This document shows positions 38,001 to 50,000 of a stretch of DNA of 64,000 nucleotides, piece after piece. A program made the translations under genes and the position numbers. Origin of the DNA: Posidonia oceanica (Eukaryota; Streptophyta; Magnoliopsida; Alismatales; Posidoniaceae); the NCBI GenBank assembly GCA_037176725.1, contig JAZBRS010000013.1, positions 3,599,001 through 3,663,000 of the forward strand, written 5' to 3'. Numbering within the stretch: position 1 is the first letter of the stretch; each line of letters opens with the position of its first letter. Under the pieces are notes generated by a model that searched no databases, was not told the DNA's origin, and saw nothing but the letters and a program-made list of their open reading frames with translations.

Positions 38001-41000
38001 ATGTATCTGTTTTTCAACTTGTAGAAGTCCGACACGAAACCAACATTTAGAACTTTGGTACCAAGGTGGACATGATTGATATATATGCTCCAACTTGAGA
38101 AGGAGTGTTAGAGATGATATATATTTATATGTGTGTAGTTAGACAATGTTGGTAAACAGGTTATTGGATATCCAATTAGTCTAGGATTTCCAATCACTCC
38201 TATATATATATATCTACACATATGCAATAAGATATATCTCTTTTCTCTCTGTTTTTCACCTTCAACAGTGTCGCATAGGACTTCAAGACCTTTATTTTGG
38301 CTTGTTTATGGTCTCTTCTGCGTAAGTTTTATATCCAGAAGGTGCTTTTGCTTAGGTTGTCGTCGTGGGTTGAGCGAGGCACTCTAAAACTCAGACGCTT
38401 CCAATGTGTAGTTTTCTAGGCCTGACAGAGGAACTGTCTAAACTGTGTTTTGCATCGATTTTGGTGTGTGATTTCAAAAGAGTTTTCAAAATGATATGAG
38501 GAAAATAATAGATGTTTTGGAACTGATTTTCCAAAGGATTAGAAACATGGTCTTGCGTTGGTGGTTTTTGGTCGTAACTTTCCATGCAGCGTTTGGCACG
38601 ACGTTTTATGGTACTTTAAGATGTTTTCAAAATAGTTTTCCAAAAGAGATTTGGAAAAGAAATGCATAGATTTTGCAAAGGTTTTAGAAAGTATTTTCCG
38701 GTGTTTTCTGTTTATGGTGGACCAAGAGGCCGGAAAGTCGTGTCGCCGGAACCAGGGGATGTGACGACATTCCTGGGTAGTCGGACACGTCGCCTAAGAT
38801 GAGATCCTGAGACCAAGAGGCTACAGGTAAGTGTTCATTGGATCCTGGAGGTATGATACTCCTGGATTGTCGTTCACGAGGCCAATACTGAGGTCCGCGG
38901 GTTGAGATGTCGTCCGGGCCTGAAGGTATGACACTCCGGTTGTTCCATGTGTCAAGACTCAGGGTGCCGTCCGTACTTGGTGGTATCGTGGCAGCGGACC
39001 TAGGAGGTATGAAACCTCTGTGTAACTGGACATGATACCCTAGTTACTACGGGTATCGAGACTTGTGCGTACTGGTTGAGCCTAGAGTGAAGAGTCTGTA
39101 GTTGTTCGGAGCACAAAGACTAGAACGCCAAGAGGACGTATCCTGTGATATTGTCCTGAGAAAACAGCTTGCCCGAAGAGAATGAGCGACTTTCCTGTGT
39201 GGTTAGCCTTGCCAAGATCCTGCCGAGGAGGTAGGTCGCCCGGACAGACTTACTCTACACAAGTTGGCTTGTCCGTAGCAGTGCAGACACAGTGATCGCA
39301 CCTCGGTAAACTGTTTGAGGCCAGTGTTGGTTGCTTGACATCAGACAACACGACACACTGTTGGTTGGTTGTTTGTGGTTGTAGTTTTACCTGTGTAGTT
39401 TGGGACTTGACTTGGTAAAGAGTAGTTAATTCAAATGTGCATAAGAGTTTTTAAAAACATGCATATCGTTTTGATTTGAAAAAAGAAAGAAAAATGGTTT
39501 TAAAAGGCATATTTTAAAGGACTTTGTTACTTACTAGGCAATAGTGAATTGCCTTATTGTGGTATTCTACCATCCAAATGAGATGCCTGTGTTTGGCTAC
39601 TTTCGACGTGGATATGCCACTCCTTGGCGTCACTTTGCCGAGTTGGTGTGTGTGTGTGTTTAAGGTGGGTGTGTGCTGGGTGACCATTTTGAATGGTCAC
39701 TCATGTATGTTTTGTTTTATATTTTCGAAGGTACAGGTTAGGCATAGGACTGTTTTGCTAGTACACATAAGGAGTCACGCTGCCACACATCAAGGATTTT
39801 GGGTAAGTAAGTTGTTTAGATTTAATTCAGTTAATTATGCTATTTATTTCTGTTGATTATTGTTGGAATAGTCCCATATTGAAAAAGTGAGGACATAAAC
39901 TTGTGGTTATATATAGATAGACCCCTCCACTCATAGCCAATTGGTTTTGAGTTGAATGTCCATATTCTAACATGGTATCAGGGCCAAAAGAGACCCAAAT
40001 GGGCCCAAGTCTACACAAATCCACCCATATTTAAAAAGAGACACTTGTTGGACCTAAAATAGGTCACAAGTGAGGGGAAGTGTTGGAATAATTCCACATT
40101 AAAAAAATAAGGACATGGACTTGTGGTTATATATAGATGGACCGCTCTACTCATAGCCAATTGATTTTAAGTTGAATATCCATATTCTAACAATTATGTT
40201 TCGATTTAGAAATTTGTGTTAGATATTGGATTATGTAATTAGGATAGAGTAGTAGCGACTAGGAAGTCGTTGCATTTGGTTTGAACATCAAAAGAAAGAA
40301 GAAATTACCACTTGAGAAGCTTGTTGGAACTTGGAACTACTATTATCTTCTCTATCCATTTGACATTCTCCTAGTTTTCAGACTTTCTTCAAAGGAGATT
40401 TTTTTTTAATATTTCATGACTTACGTAAGAAATGCAAATATTTACCCATAAGTGCCATCCTTCAAAGGATCATAGTCCTTGAATGGCCTTGATATCCACT
40501 TGTCTCGTCTTATTGATCGGTAAACAAAAAATATATTAAAAAACACAGGAAAGGTTTACAAAAACAAGGTTCTCAAGTAGATGAGCAGAACAAAACAGAG
40601 AAGTAAACAACAAGTTGTCGCTTGAGACAATCCCAAATGATGTCATTGGAATTCCCCGAGCCATCACAAAGAGGATCAACTAGATGCAACCCACCCAAAA
40701 AAATCTGATATCTAGTTCCATCTAGTCCACCAGATGGCATGAGGAAGAATTTGTGAAGCACATGCCCATCTACATGTCATCCAACTCACCCTACCCAAAA
40801 CCTCCAAAAAAACCTCTACAGAGCTAGAAAAAATCAGCTCAAGTCAGCAGTCCCAATCAGCCTAGTCCACCAATTTCGAACAGTCCAAAAATTTCATAGG
40901 GAATGCAAAGGACCATACATTCTTGTTGGAGTAGTTCCACATTGAAAAAGTGAAGACTAAGACTTGTGGTTATATATAAATGGATCCCTCCACTCATAGC

Positions 41001-44000
41001 CAATTGATTTTGAGTTGGATGTCCATATTCTAACATGGTATCAGAACCGAAAGAGGCCCAAACGGGTCCAAATCCACACACATCCACCCATATTTAAAAG
41101 AGATACTTGTTACACCTAAAATATGCCACAAATGAGGGGAAATATTGGAATAGTCCCACATTGAAAAAGTGAGGACTAGGACTTATGGTTATATATAGAT
41201 GGATCCCTCCACTAATAGCCAATTGATTTTGATTTCGAAGTCCATATTCTAACATGGTATCAGAGCCGAAAGAGTAGACATGTAAATCAGGCCGGGCCGG
41301 ACTGGCCCGGCCCGACCCGATTTTTTATAGGCCCAGTCGGGCCTGGTCCGGGTCGGACCGAGCCGCTACAGTATCCGGGCCGGGCCGGGTCGAGCCTAGT
41401 CAACCACAAGGTTGGCCCGACACAGCCCACGGCCCATGGTTGGACCAGACCAGGCCGGACCGGGCCATGGAACGAGCCGGTCCATTCGGTTCATTTTTTA
41501 AAAAAAAAATTTAACCTTTTTTTTATTAAATATTGATATGTAATATACATTAGAAAATTGAAAATTACATAAGATATTTAAAATTTTACATCTTTACAAT
41601 TTTTACATAAATATTTAAAAAATTACATCTTAAAGTTGATGCCCGTTACATCTTAAAATTACATCTTAAATATTTAATCATGTATGGAGTCCGTTTCGGT
41701 CCCCGTACCCGTTGAAGTTGATGCCGTCTCATCGTCTTCAGTATCACTCTTTAAGTTGAGTCCTTGAAGATGATCAACTGCATCGTACCAGTCCTTCAGA
41801 CACACAGAGGCTTCTACAGACTTTTCTGATAATCTACATCTTCTATCACTTAAAACTCTTTTTCCTGCAGAAAATGCAAACTCCGACGTCACAGTAGACA
41901 CCGAAATCGTTAGTAAATCTTTAGCCATTCTAGAAACTATAGGAAACCTAATTACGGTATTAGACCACCATTTTAATATATCTAAGTTATCCATTTCTGA
42001 TTCACTAAATGTAAATTCACATTCTAAATAATTTTCTAATTCATTATTTGTTATAATTTTACATATTTTTCCATTTTCTTATTTAATTTATTCGAAAATG
42101 AACTACCAGTACTACTACTAGTATATGATCCTACAGTACTAGATCTAAGTGCACTAGAACTACCTTCACCACATATTTTAACATATTCTTCAAATAATGT
42201 ATATAAAGTAGTCTTAATTTTATCATTAAATTCTTCTATTAAGTTACTTTTATTCATGTTACTAAAAATATCATCTATAAGTACCATACAATTAACTAAT
42301 CTATGCCTAGGATCCATAATTATTGCTAAACATGCCCACATTGGAAGATCATCCCAATAACTATTATATTTATGTTGCATTACTTTAATAATATTTACAA
42401 AACATGGTACTTCTCTATATTGCTGAAAAATATTTGTAATATTAAATAAATTAATTAAAACTAGATTACTAGTAGGATAATATTAACCAGATAATTGTTT
42501 AGTAGCATTATAAAAAGGTTCTAAAAAATTATGAATTATTTAGGAATTTTGCCAATCTTCATCATTTAACATATAATTAAATTTGACATTATAAAATGCT
42601 GTAATTAAATGACTATAAGGTAAACTTGAACTTAACGTATCATAAGTTGAGTTCCATCTATGTTGAACATCTAATTTAAATTTTTTAGGTCTTATACCAT
42701 TTTCTGAACATAAATGCTTAAATTCTTGATATCTTTTAGCTGATGTTTAAATAAATAAAATAGCTAATCTTATATTTTCTATAAAATGTTTAATACAATT
42801 TATACCATCTTGTACAATTAAGTTTATTATGTGACAACACCTACAATGAAAGATTTCACCATTTAATATTGGTTTTAGATTTTTTTTTAATAAATCTATG
42901 GCAACATTATTATTAGAAGTATGATCAAAAGATATTGTATTAATTTTATAATATAAGTGAAATTCTTTAAAAATTTCTTCTAACATATTAGCTATAGCCT
43001 TACCAGTATGTGGATGATCAAATACTCTAAAAGCTATTAATCTTTTTTGTAAGGTCCACTCTATGTCTATCCAATGTGCAGTTAAACATAGATATGGAAA
43101 ATTATTAGGGCCTGTCCAAACATCACAAGTTAATGATACTCTACATAATAAACTAAAAAATATTCTCATTATATTTTGTTTATCTTTTTTAAATGTTTTA
43201 TAAATTAAATTTTTTGTAGTGTTTCTAGAATGACTTTTAAATTGTGGATTAAGACAATCTTGTACACAAGATTCAAATTTTTTATATTCTAACAATGAAA
43301 ATGGTTGTTCATCGTGTACTATATATTTTGTTATACGTTCTTTTGCTCCTTCTGCATTATATTTCCAATTTACTAAACCACTAGAACCTATATATAATTT
43401 AGATTGCCTTAAGTCTGTGTTTTCTTCTTTATTGTGTGCAACTAAATATTTTTGTAAATGCCTACAAATGTGACCTACACCCCCACTCCTAGGACAAATG
43501 TATCCTAGACCACAATAATTACAATGACATCTATTTTCATCTGAATGGTCTAATGTTACATGTTCCCAAACCCATGAATTCTGTTTCCTAGGTTTTTTGG
43601 TGCCAGTGGATTGTGTAGAGGTGTCTTGATGTTGAGGCTGGTTTGACTCCTGAGTTGGGATATAATCATGGCTTCCTATGTTTTCCATTATAAATATCTA
43701 AAGTATGAAAAAACAAATGAAAATTATGACTAGAGAATTTAACAATAGAGAAAAACATATGTAATAACTAATGTATGAATTATGATTATGAAACCCTTAA
43801 CCCAAAAGTCCCAAAATCCAAAATAGAGGGAGTAGAAGTAGAGAAATTGAAGAGATTAGAAGTAGAGAAATTTTGTAGCTCAGAAGATCAATAGAGTAGA
43901 AGTAGTAGCAGAGCTAGAGAAAATTTGAGCAGATCAGCAGACGGGAGACCGGAGTCTGGAATGTGGGAGAATTTGCCACTTAGAAAAATTATGAGTGGAA

Positions 44001-47000
44001 GAATTGTGAGAATGGGAGAATTATAAGTGTTGTAATAAGAGAGAAGAGTGAGTTGTGTGAAAAAATATGAAGGTATGATAGAGTATTTATAGGAAAATGA
44101 AGAGAAGAGAAGAGAAAAGGAAAAAATAAAAAAAAATTTAAAAAAAATGGCCGTTTGCACCCATCCGTTGGCAACGGCTGAATTTTCAGCCGTTGCCAAC
44201 GTTTTGTTTTCTTTTTGTTTTTTTTTCATTTTTTAGCGGGCCCAGGTGCTGGGCTCAGCCTGGCCCACGATTTCCGTAGGCCGGACTATGCCGGGCCAAA
44301 ATATGGGCCAGGCCGGCCCGACCTGTTTTACAACTCTACGAAAGAGACCCAAACAGGTCCAAGTCCACACACATCTACCCATATTTAAAAGAGACACTTG
44401 TTGGACCTAAAATAGGCCACAAGTGATGAGGAGTGTTGGAATAGTCCCACATTGAAAAAATAAAGACTAGGACTTGTGGTTATATATAGATAGATCCCTC
44501 CACTCATAGCCAATTGATTTTGAGTTGGATATCCATATTCTAACAATTCTGATAGGCAAAAAGCATGCCTACTCACCATATGAAAAACCACGTCTCTAAA
44601 GAACAGAATCAGCCAAACAATATGCTAATTCTTTAATGGATCTTTGTGGCTCTAGATCCGTTTAATGCATGCCACACATATGGTTTTAAATGTCGATTTC
44701 GTGTTGAACTTTGATAAGTTGAAAAACCGACACATATCGGTGAAATGTTGGCGAAATATCGGCGTGTCGGTGTCATGTTGGTGGAAACGCAATATAAAAA
44801 TCACCTTTGTTTACAAGATTACCATGTTGATATCATATCAGTGTCGTGTCAATAAAATAAAAACAGACAGTGAAATTTCATCGACACGCATCAACATTTG
44901 GGTAATGTTTGGTAACACTTATAAAAAAATAGAGTATTCCCATAAGCAACATTTTCGAAAAGCTAGTTTCAACAGCTTTTTGAAATCAACGTTTTTGAAA
45001 TCTTTTATGCATAAACGAGAAGCTGACGTATTAAAATATTATGGCGTAAAAAATGGTGTTTGGTTGTTTTTCAGGAATAAGCACCTTTTTCAAAAGCTAA
45101 TAATCAATTACCAAACAACCTTTAGGATCATGGCCACACGTAACCTGATATTGAACAGAGATTTGACTTAAAAGTTTCCATCCTAGCCATGGATTCCGAG
45201 GAATCTGAAATACAATATAGGCCCTCATTTTCCAGCAAACCAAGCAATCAAACAAATCCAAAAGCTCCCCATCATTGAAATCCATTCTAAATCTTAAAAC
45301 CCAAAAAACCCTATGAATGATCGCACAAGACACTGCCGATAAACTAGTAAAAGGCATATTCCTTCGTCTATTCATGCCTCAAAAATATTGTTCAATCTAA
45401 TGGGTAATGGCATTCTTAGATAAGTCAATTGGGGACCACATGTTAATCAACCGCAGTTTGACTTCAGATGAAGCATCTAGACATGCATGACATTCATGAT
45501 GTATAATTTTGCTTCTCAAGCTCAATATAAGTGACCTCAAATTTATCAATGAGCCGATGGTGATAGAAATAGGAAACAAGCAGTTAGTTCCCTGTCACCT
45601 GTTGTACCCCAATTGGACACCATTTGGTCTCAAACAGCCTGAACAAATCCTTCCTAAATGCATTCCTGTTTTTCCATTCTGGGAAAAAACAGAGTGTGTT
45701 GAATAAAGATTTCATCGATTAGAGAAGCACTCATTTCATAAATTTAATATTCCTTTGTAGCTCACTGATTTAAAAAAGAGGACATTTTAAAGAAATTAGT
45801 TCCATTAAGAGTAGAAATGCCATCCCCACTAGGTTTCAATTTCATTTATTCATTCTCAAGAACTTATGATTCGCACTTTTGCAGGTAAAAATCAGTCTGA
45901 ATTCTATTTGAACATATCGGGCAAACAATATCATTACCACTCACTTCTTTTTGCTATGATTTCTTCTTCTTTTTTTCAACACGTTTCAAAAGTTTCTTGG
46001 AGCTATATCCTATAAGAGAGTACTACATTCTAATAAATATAGACAATGGATCTAACACAATGCACAAAGAAACGCCAATGAGTAATAAAAATGTGATTGC
46101 CCCTCATATGCATTCATTATTGACTGATTTAAGTGCAGTAGAGGATGTAAAAGATAGACAAAAGATAATATTTATAATAACCAAGACCTTTTGGTGATGA
46201 TCAAAATATGAAGCTCTACATGAATCTTTTTATTTATGCTCACATTTTTATAAATTGCATGTCAGGTACTTGAGAGACGTCCTACGTTATCTTCAGTAGT
46301 TATAACACAGAGTTGATTGCTCTATTCTAATCCAAGGCAATGATTGACAGATGACTAGCATGTCCTTTCTGAACAAGTCTTTCTGTAGAAGTTATCATCA
46401 GAGTAGTGAAGCATTTCTCCTGTTATATAACTTCCATACAGAATATTAATTGTAACATGTACTAGTAATATTTCATAGTTTTAGTATAATTGGCTATGCT
46501 CTCAAAGATGTATATTCCAATTATTGATGACTATAAAGCCTCATCATCTCCTGAATATCTCATGAATCCTTGTAAAAGCCCTTTGAAGTTTTTCTCCTAT
46601 CTATGCTAAATGCCTAAATGGTGGGAAGTTTGCTAGCCTTTCTTAAAAAAGAACAGTGACCAGTAGGGAACAGTGACCAGTAGGGAGGTCTGTCGGTAAT
46701 CCGGGAGTAAAAAGAGATCAAGGTTGGATTTTGCCCGTTCATTCCACTCTCTTTCTTGCAACTCCAAGGTGTACATGTTCATCCAGGCTTCTCCTTCTGT
46801 ATGATGGTTTTCAGGTTAGATAGAATGGAGATCTTTGTTCACTCCTTTTTGCACCATGAATTATAGTAATTAACAAATATATCCATAATAGCTACATTAC
46901 ATGTACAAATACTGAAAGTTGCAAGTTGTGTGTATTGAAATGAGTAGCAGGCATTATATAACTGATCCATTCTGCTATTCGCAAAGATGAATATCCACAA

Positions 47001-50000
47001 CACTTTTCCTTAATTGATGTGACATCTTTGTTCTTATATTAGTTATAAGAAATGTATTATTGTGAAAATTTCTGGATATACATCAGGAATTTTATATATA
47101 TTTTTTCAGGAAGGTTGCAGGAACCTCCAGAATATTCTTGCAACTCCTGTTTTTTCTCTCCCTATATATAGTGTCCTATTCTTCTTGTCTTCTCTATTTT
47201 CTCTCCATATCTCTCACTCCTCTCCTCTTTCTTAGTAGGAAATCTAGGGTTTGGAGTTGCCACTTTGAAAACTCACTTGAGGGAAGAAGTTTTCCCCAAG
47301 TTAGCAATTGAAGAGGTGGTGATCTTGCTGAAAACTTCCTGGATATTAACCACAGTGATTCTGAGGAGGTTTGCTAGCTTCTCAGGTATGTGAGCATATG
47401 GTATTGGATTAGTAATGTTATAGACATCAATACTTTCAATAATCCATAGGTTTTGGCGAGAATTCCTAAGGTTTACTTATTTTTTGATGTTACTCTAGTT
47501 ATACCTAAACCTTTCATATAATTGATCAGAAATCCTGATTCATTGGTCTCTTATTGGACAGTTTATAACTTTTATGAACTTAGACAAGTTATTTATGAGT
47601 TACATGTTGTAAACATATTAATCAAGTAAATTCTTTTCATAGTTGTGTAAGTCCTTGAGTTCTAGCATTTTTAGGGTATGGTTTCGATTAAATTCAGACT
47701 TTATTTTTTGTTGGCCTTTTCTTTTTGTAATATGAAGGTGTTTACCTTACTTATGATTATTAAAAGAACATGAGAGTGTGAATGATGATTTAAATAAGTA
47801 AATGACAATGGTTTTGATTATTTGATGCCTAGATGGACTTTGAATTATATTTATAAGTTTTGGGACAACTTCATGATTTTGCAATAGATAAATTACTATG
47901 ACGGTTCAATTATTTTCTGATGATGAAAAAAAAAGATTTTTTAAAGTTTTGGCTTATATTATGTCGATAACCTATGTATGTTTTGTTGAAGGTGAAAGAC
48001 AGAGACAAAAGAGATATATCTTATTACATATGTAAAGATACATATATATAGGAGTAATTGGAAACCCTAAACTAATTAAATATCGAATAACTAGTTTACC
48101 AACAATGTCTAACTACACATATATAAATATATCTATCATCTCTAACACTCCCCCTCAAGTTGGAACATACATATCAATCATGCCCAGCTTGGTACACAAG
48201 GACTCAAAGACACCAACACTTAATTCCTTTGTGAAAATATCCACAAGCTACTCTGAAGATTGAGTGTAAGGTGTAGAAATAATCTCCTTCATTTACAGAT
48301 CTCTCACATAGTAACAATCAACTTCTATGTACTTCATGTGCTCATGAAAGGTCAGATTTTTTGTAATAAATATGGCTGCCTGATTATCACAATGCATAGA
48401 CATAGGTAGCCCAACATCAAAACCAAGCTCCACCAAAAGTAACTTGATCCACATCATCTCACACGCTGTCTGAGCCATGGATCTATATTCTGCCTCAGTA
48501 TTAGATCTTGACATTACATTTTGCCTCCTACATAAGTACTGAAACCAGATGTATATTTTCTGTCTCTTCAGTCCCCTACATACCCTGAATCTAAGTAAGC
48601 AGTGATCTTCATATGGCCATTTCGTCTGTAGACTAAACCTCTACCGGGAGCGTTTTTGACATAAGATAGAATACGTAAGGCTCCAATCCAGTGTACTCTC
48701 CTAGACTCATGCATGAATTGACTCAATAGAATGACTGCATATGAAATATCAAGCCAAGTCACTGTCAAATATATGAGTTTCCCAATCAATCTTCTGTACT
48801 AACCAGGGTCCTCTAACAAATCTGAACTAGTGTCTGCTCAATCGGAGTACTCTCTAGTTTGCACCCCAGAAGACCTGTCTCTTGTAAGAGATCTAGGACA
48901 TACTTTCTCTGGGACAGTGCCATCTTCCCATTTATATATGCAAACTCAATGCCAAGAAAATACCGTAGCTTGCCCATATCTTTAGTGACGAAATGAGTAT
49001 GAAGATGTGCTTTAATATCTGCAATCCCTTTTGTATCATTGTCTGTCACCAATATGTCATCAACATATACTGCCAGAAGGACACAGCCATAAGTGGTTTT
49101 TCTGTAAAATACCGAGTAATCAACAGCACACATCTTTGGAACCCACCAACTACAACTACTTTATTGAACTTCTCAAACCAGACTCGGGGACTCTGTTTTA
49201 GGCCATAAATTGCCTTCTTCAGTCTGCATACTCGATCTTCTCCCTGAGCAACATAACCTGGAGGTTGCTTCATAAGCATAGACTCAATCAGATCACCATA
49301 CAAGAATGCATTCTTGACATATAATTGACATAAATCCCAAAAGTTGTTGAGAGCAAGAGACAAAATAACTCTAATGGAATTAAGACGGGCAACTGGAGAG
49401 AAGGTCTCTTCATAATCAACACCATAAATCTGCGTGAACCCACGAGCAACCAATCTGGCTTTGTATTTGTCGATGCTGCCTTCTGCTTTGTACTTGATAG
49501 TGTAGACCCATCGACAGGTGACTACTGTAGCTCCAACAGTGCGGGACACCAACTCTCTAAGTGCCACGAGTGATCAATGCAGTGATCTCCTTATCCATGG
49601 CAACCTTCCAATGAAGAAAAGATAATGCCTCCTGATGATTCCTGGGAAGGGACTCTAAAGAAAGTGACAAGACAACTACGGAAACGAGAATGAAGAGAGT
49701 CATATGAAACAAAATTTAAGATGGGATGAGCAATGGAAGAGCAAGTACCTTTCCAAAGAGCAATAGGAAGATCTAAAAAAACTGGTAGACGGATTTACAT
49801 CTGCAGAGGAGGCCGATTCAGTCGTGAGAGGCACTGGTGTGGTCTGACGTCGGTGATATACCTGCAAGGGACGAGAGACTTCTGTATGCACAGTGGAGGT
49901 ACCTGGTGAGTCGACATCCTAAGGCTCAACAACAGATGGAAGGGGAATAGACTCAACCGGTGGTGGAGACTCATCATAATAGTACATGGACTCAAAGAAA

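Larger units (their letters stand above)
33157..38267 (+). mobile_element. Copia G, complete but defective
   Basis: 5,111 bp with two 162-bp LTRs. GTGTC is duplicated at 33152-33156 and 38268-38272. Inserted in the solo LTR. Same family as copia H (minus strand, 47984-52861). A 228-bp MITE sits near its 3' end. Confidence 0.95.
31445..40274. mobile_element. Solo long LTR (gypsy-type), interrupted by copia G and a TRIM
   Basis: Starts TGTAACGATCC and ends GTCGTTGCA, with TTTGG duplicated at 31440-31444 and 40275-40279. Taking out copia G (5.1 kb) and TRIM 1 (0.33 kb) leaves about 3.4 kb without recognisable gag or pol. It carries promoter-like sequence (TATATAAG near 31688, then a pyrimidine-rich stretch). 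The length is typical of Tekay/Del-type chromovirus LTRs, so a solo LTR left by LTR-LTR recombination is the simplest reading. A non-autonomous element is the alternative. Confidence 0.75.
40924..44545 (+). mobile_element. TRIM 2 with three LTRs, carrying a hAT element
   Basis: LTRs at 40924-41035, 41143-41254 and 44434-44545 (112 bp each) alternate with two copies of the internal segment. The second internal copy is split by the hAT element 41285-44338. ATTCT is duplicated at 40919-40923 and 44546-44550, bounding the whole trimer. Primer sites TGGTATCAGAACC and TGGTATCAGAGCC follow the first and second LTR. The middle LTR starts TA instead of TG. Confidence 0.93.

Noticed and set aside
45097..45706. 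Protein-like broken frames, considered as a LINE ORF1 remnant
   Set aside because: No zinc-knuckle, RT or endonuclease motif could be seen. The similarity was too vague to report as a LINE.
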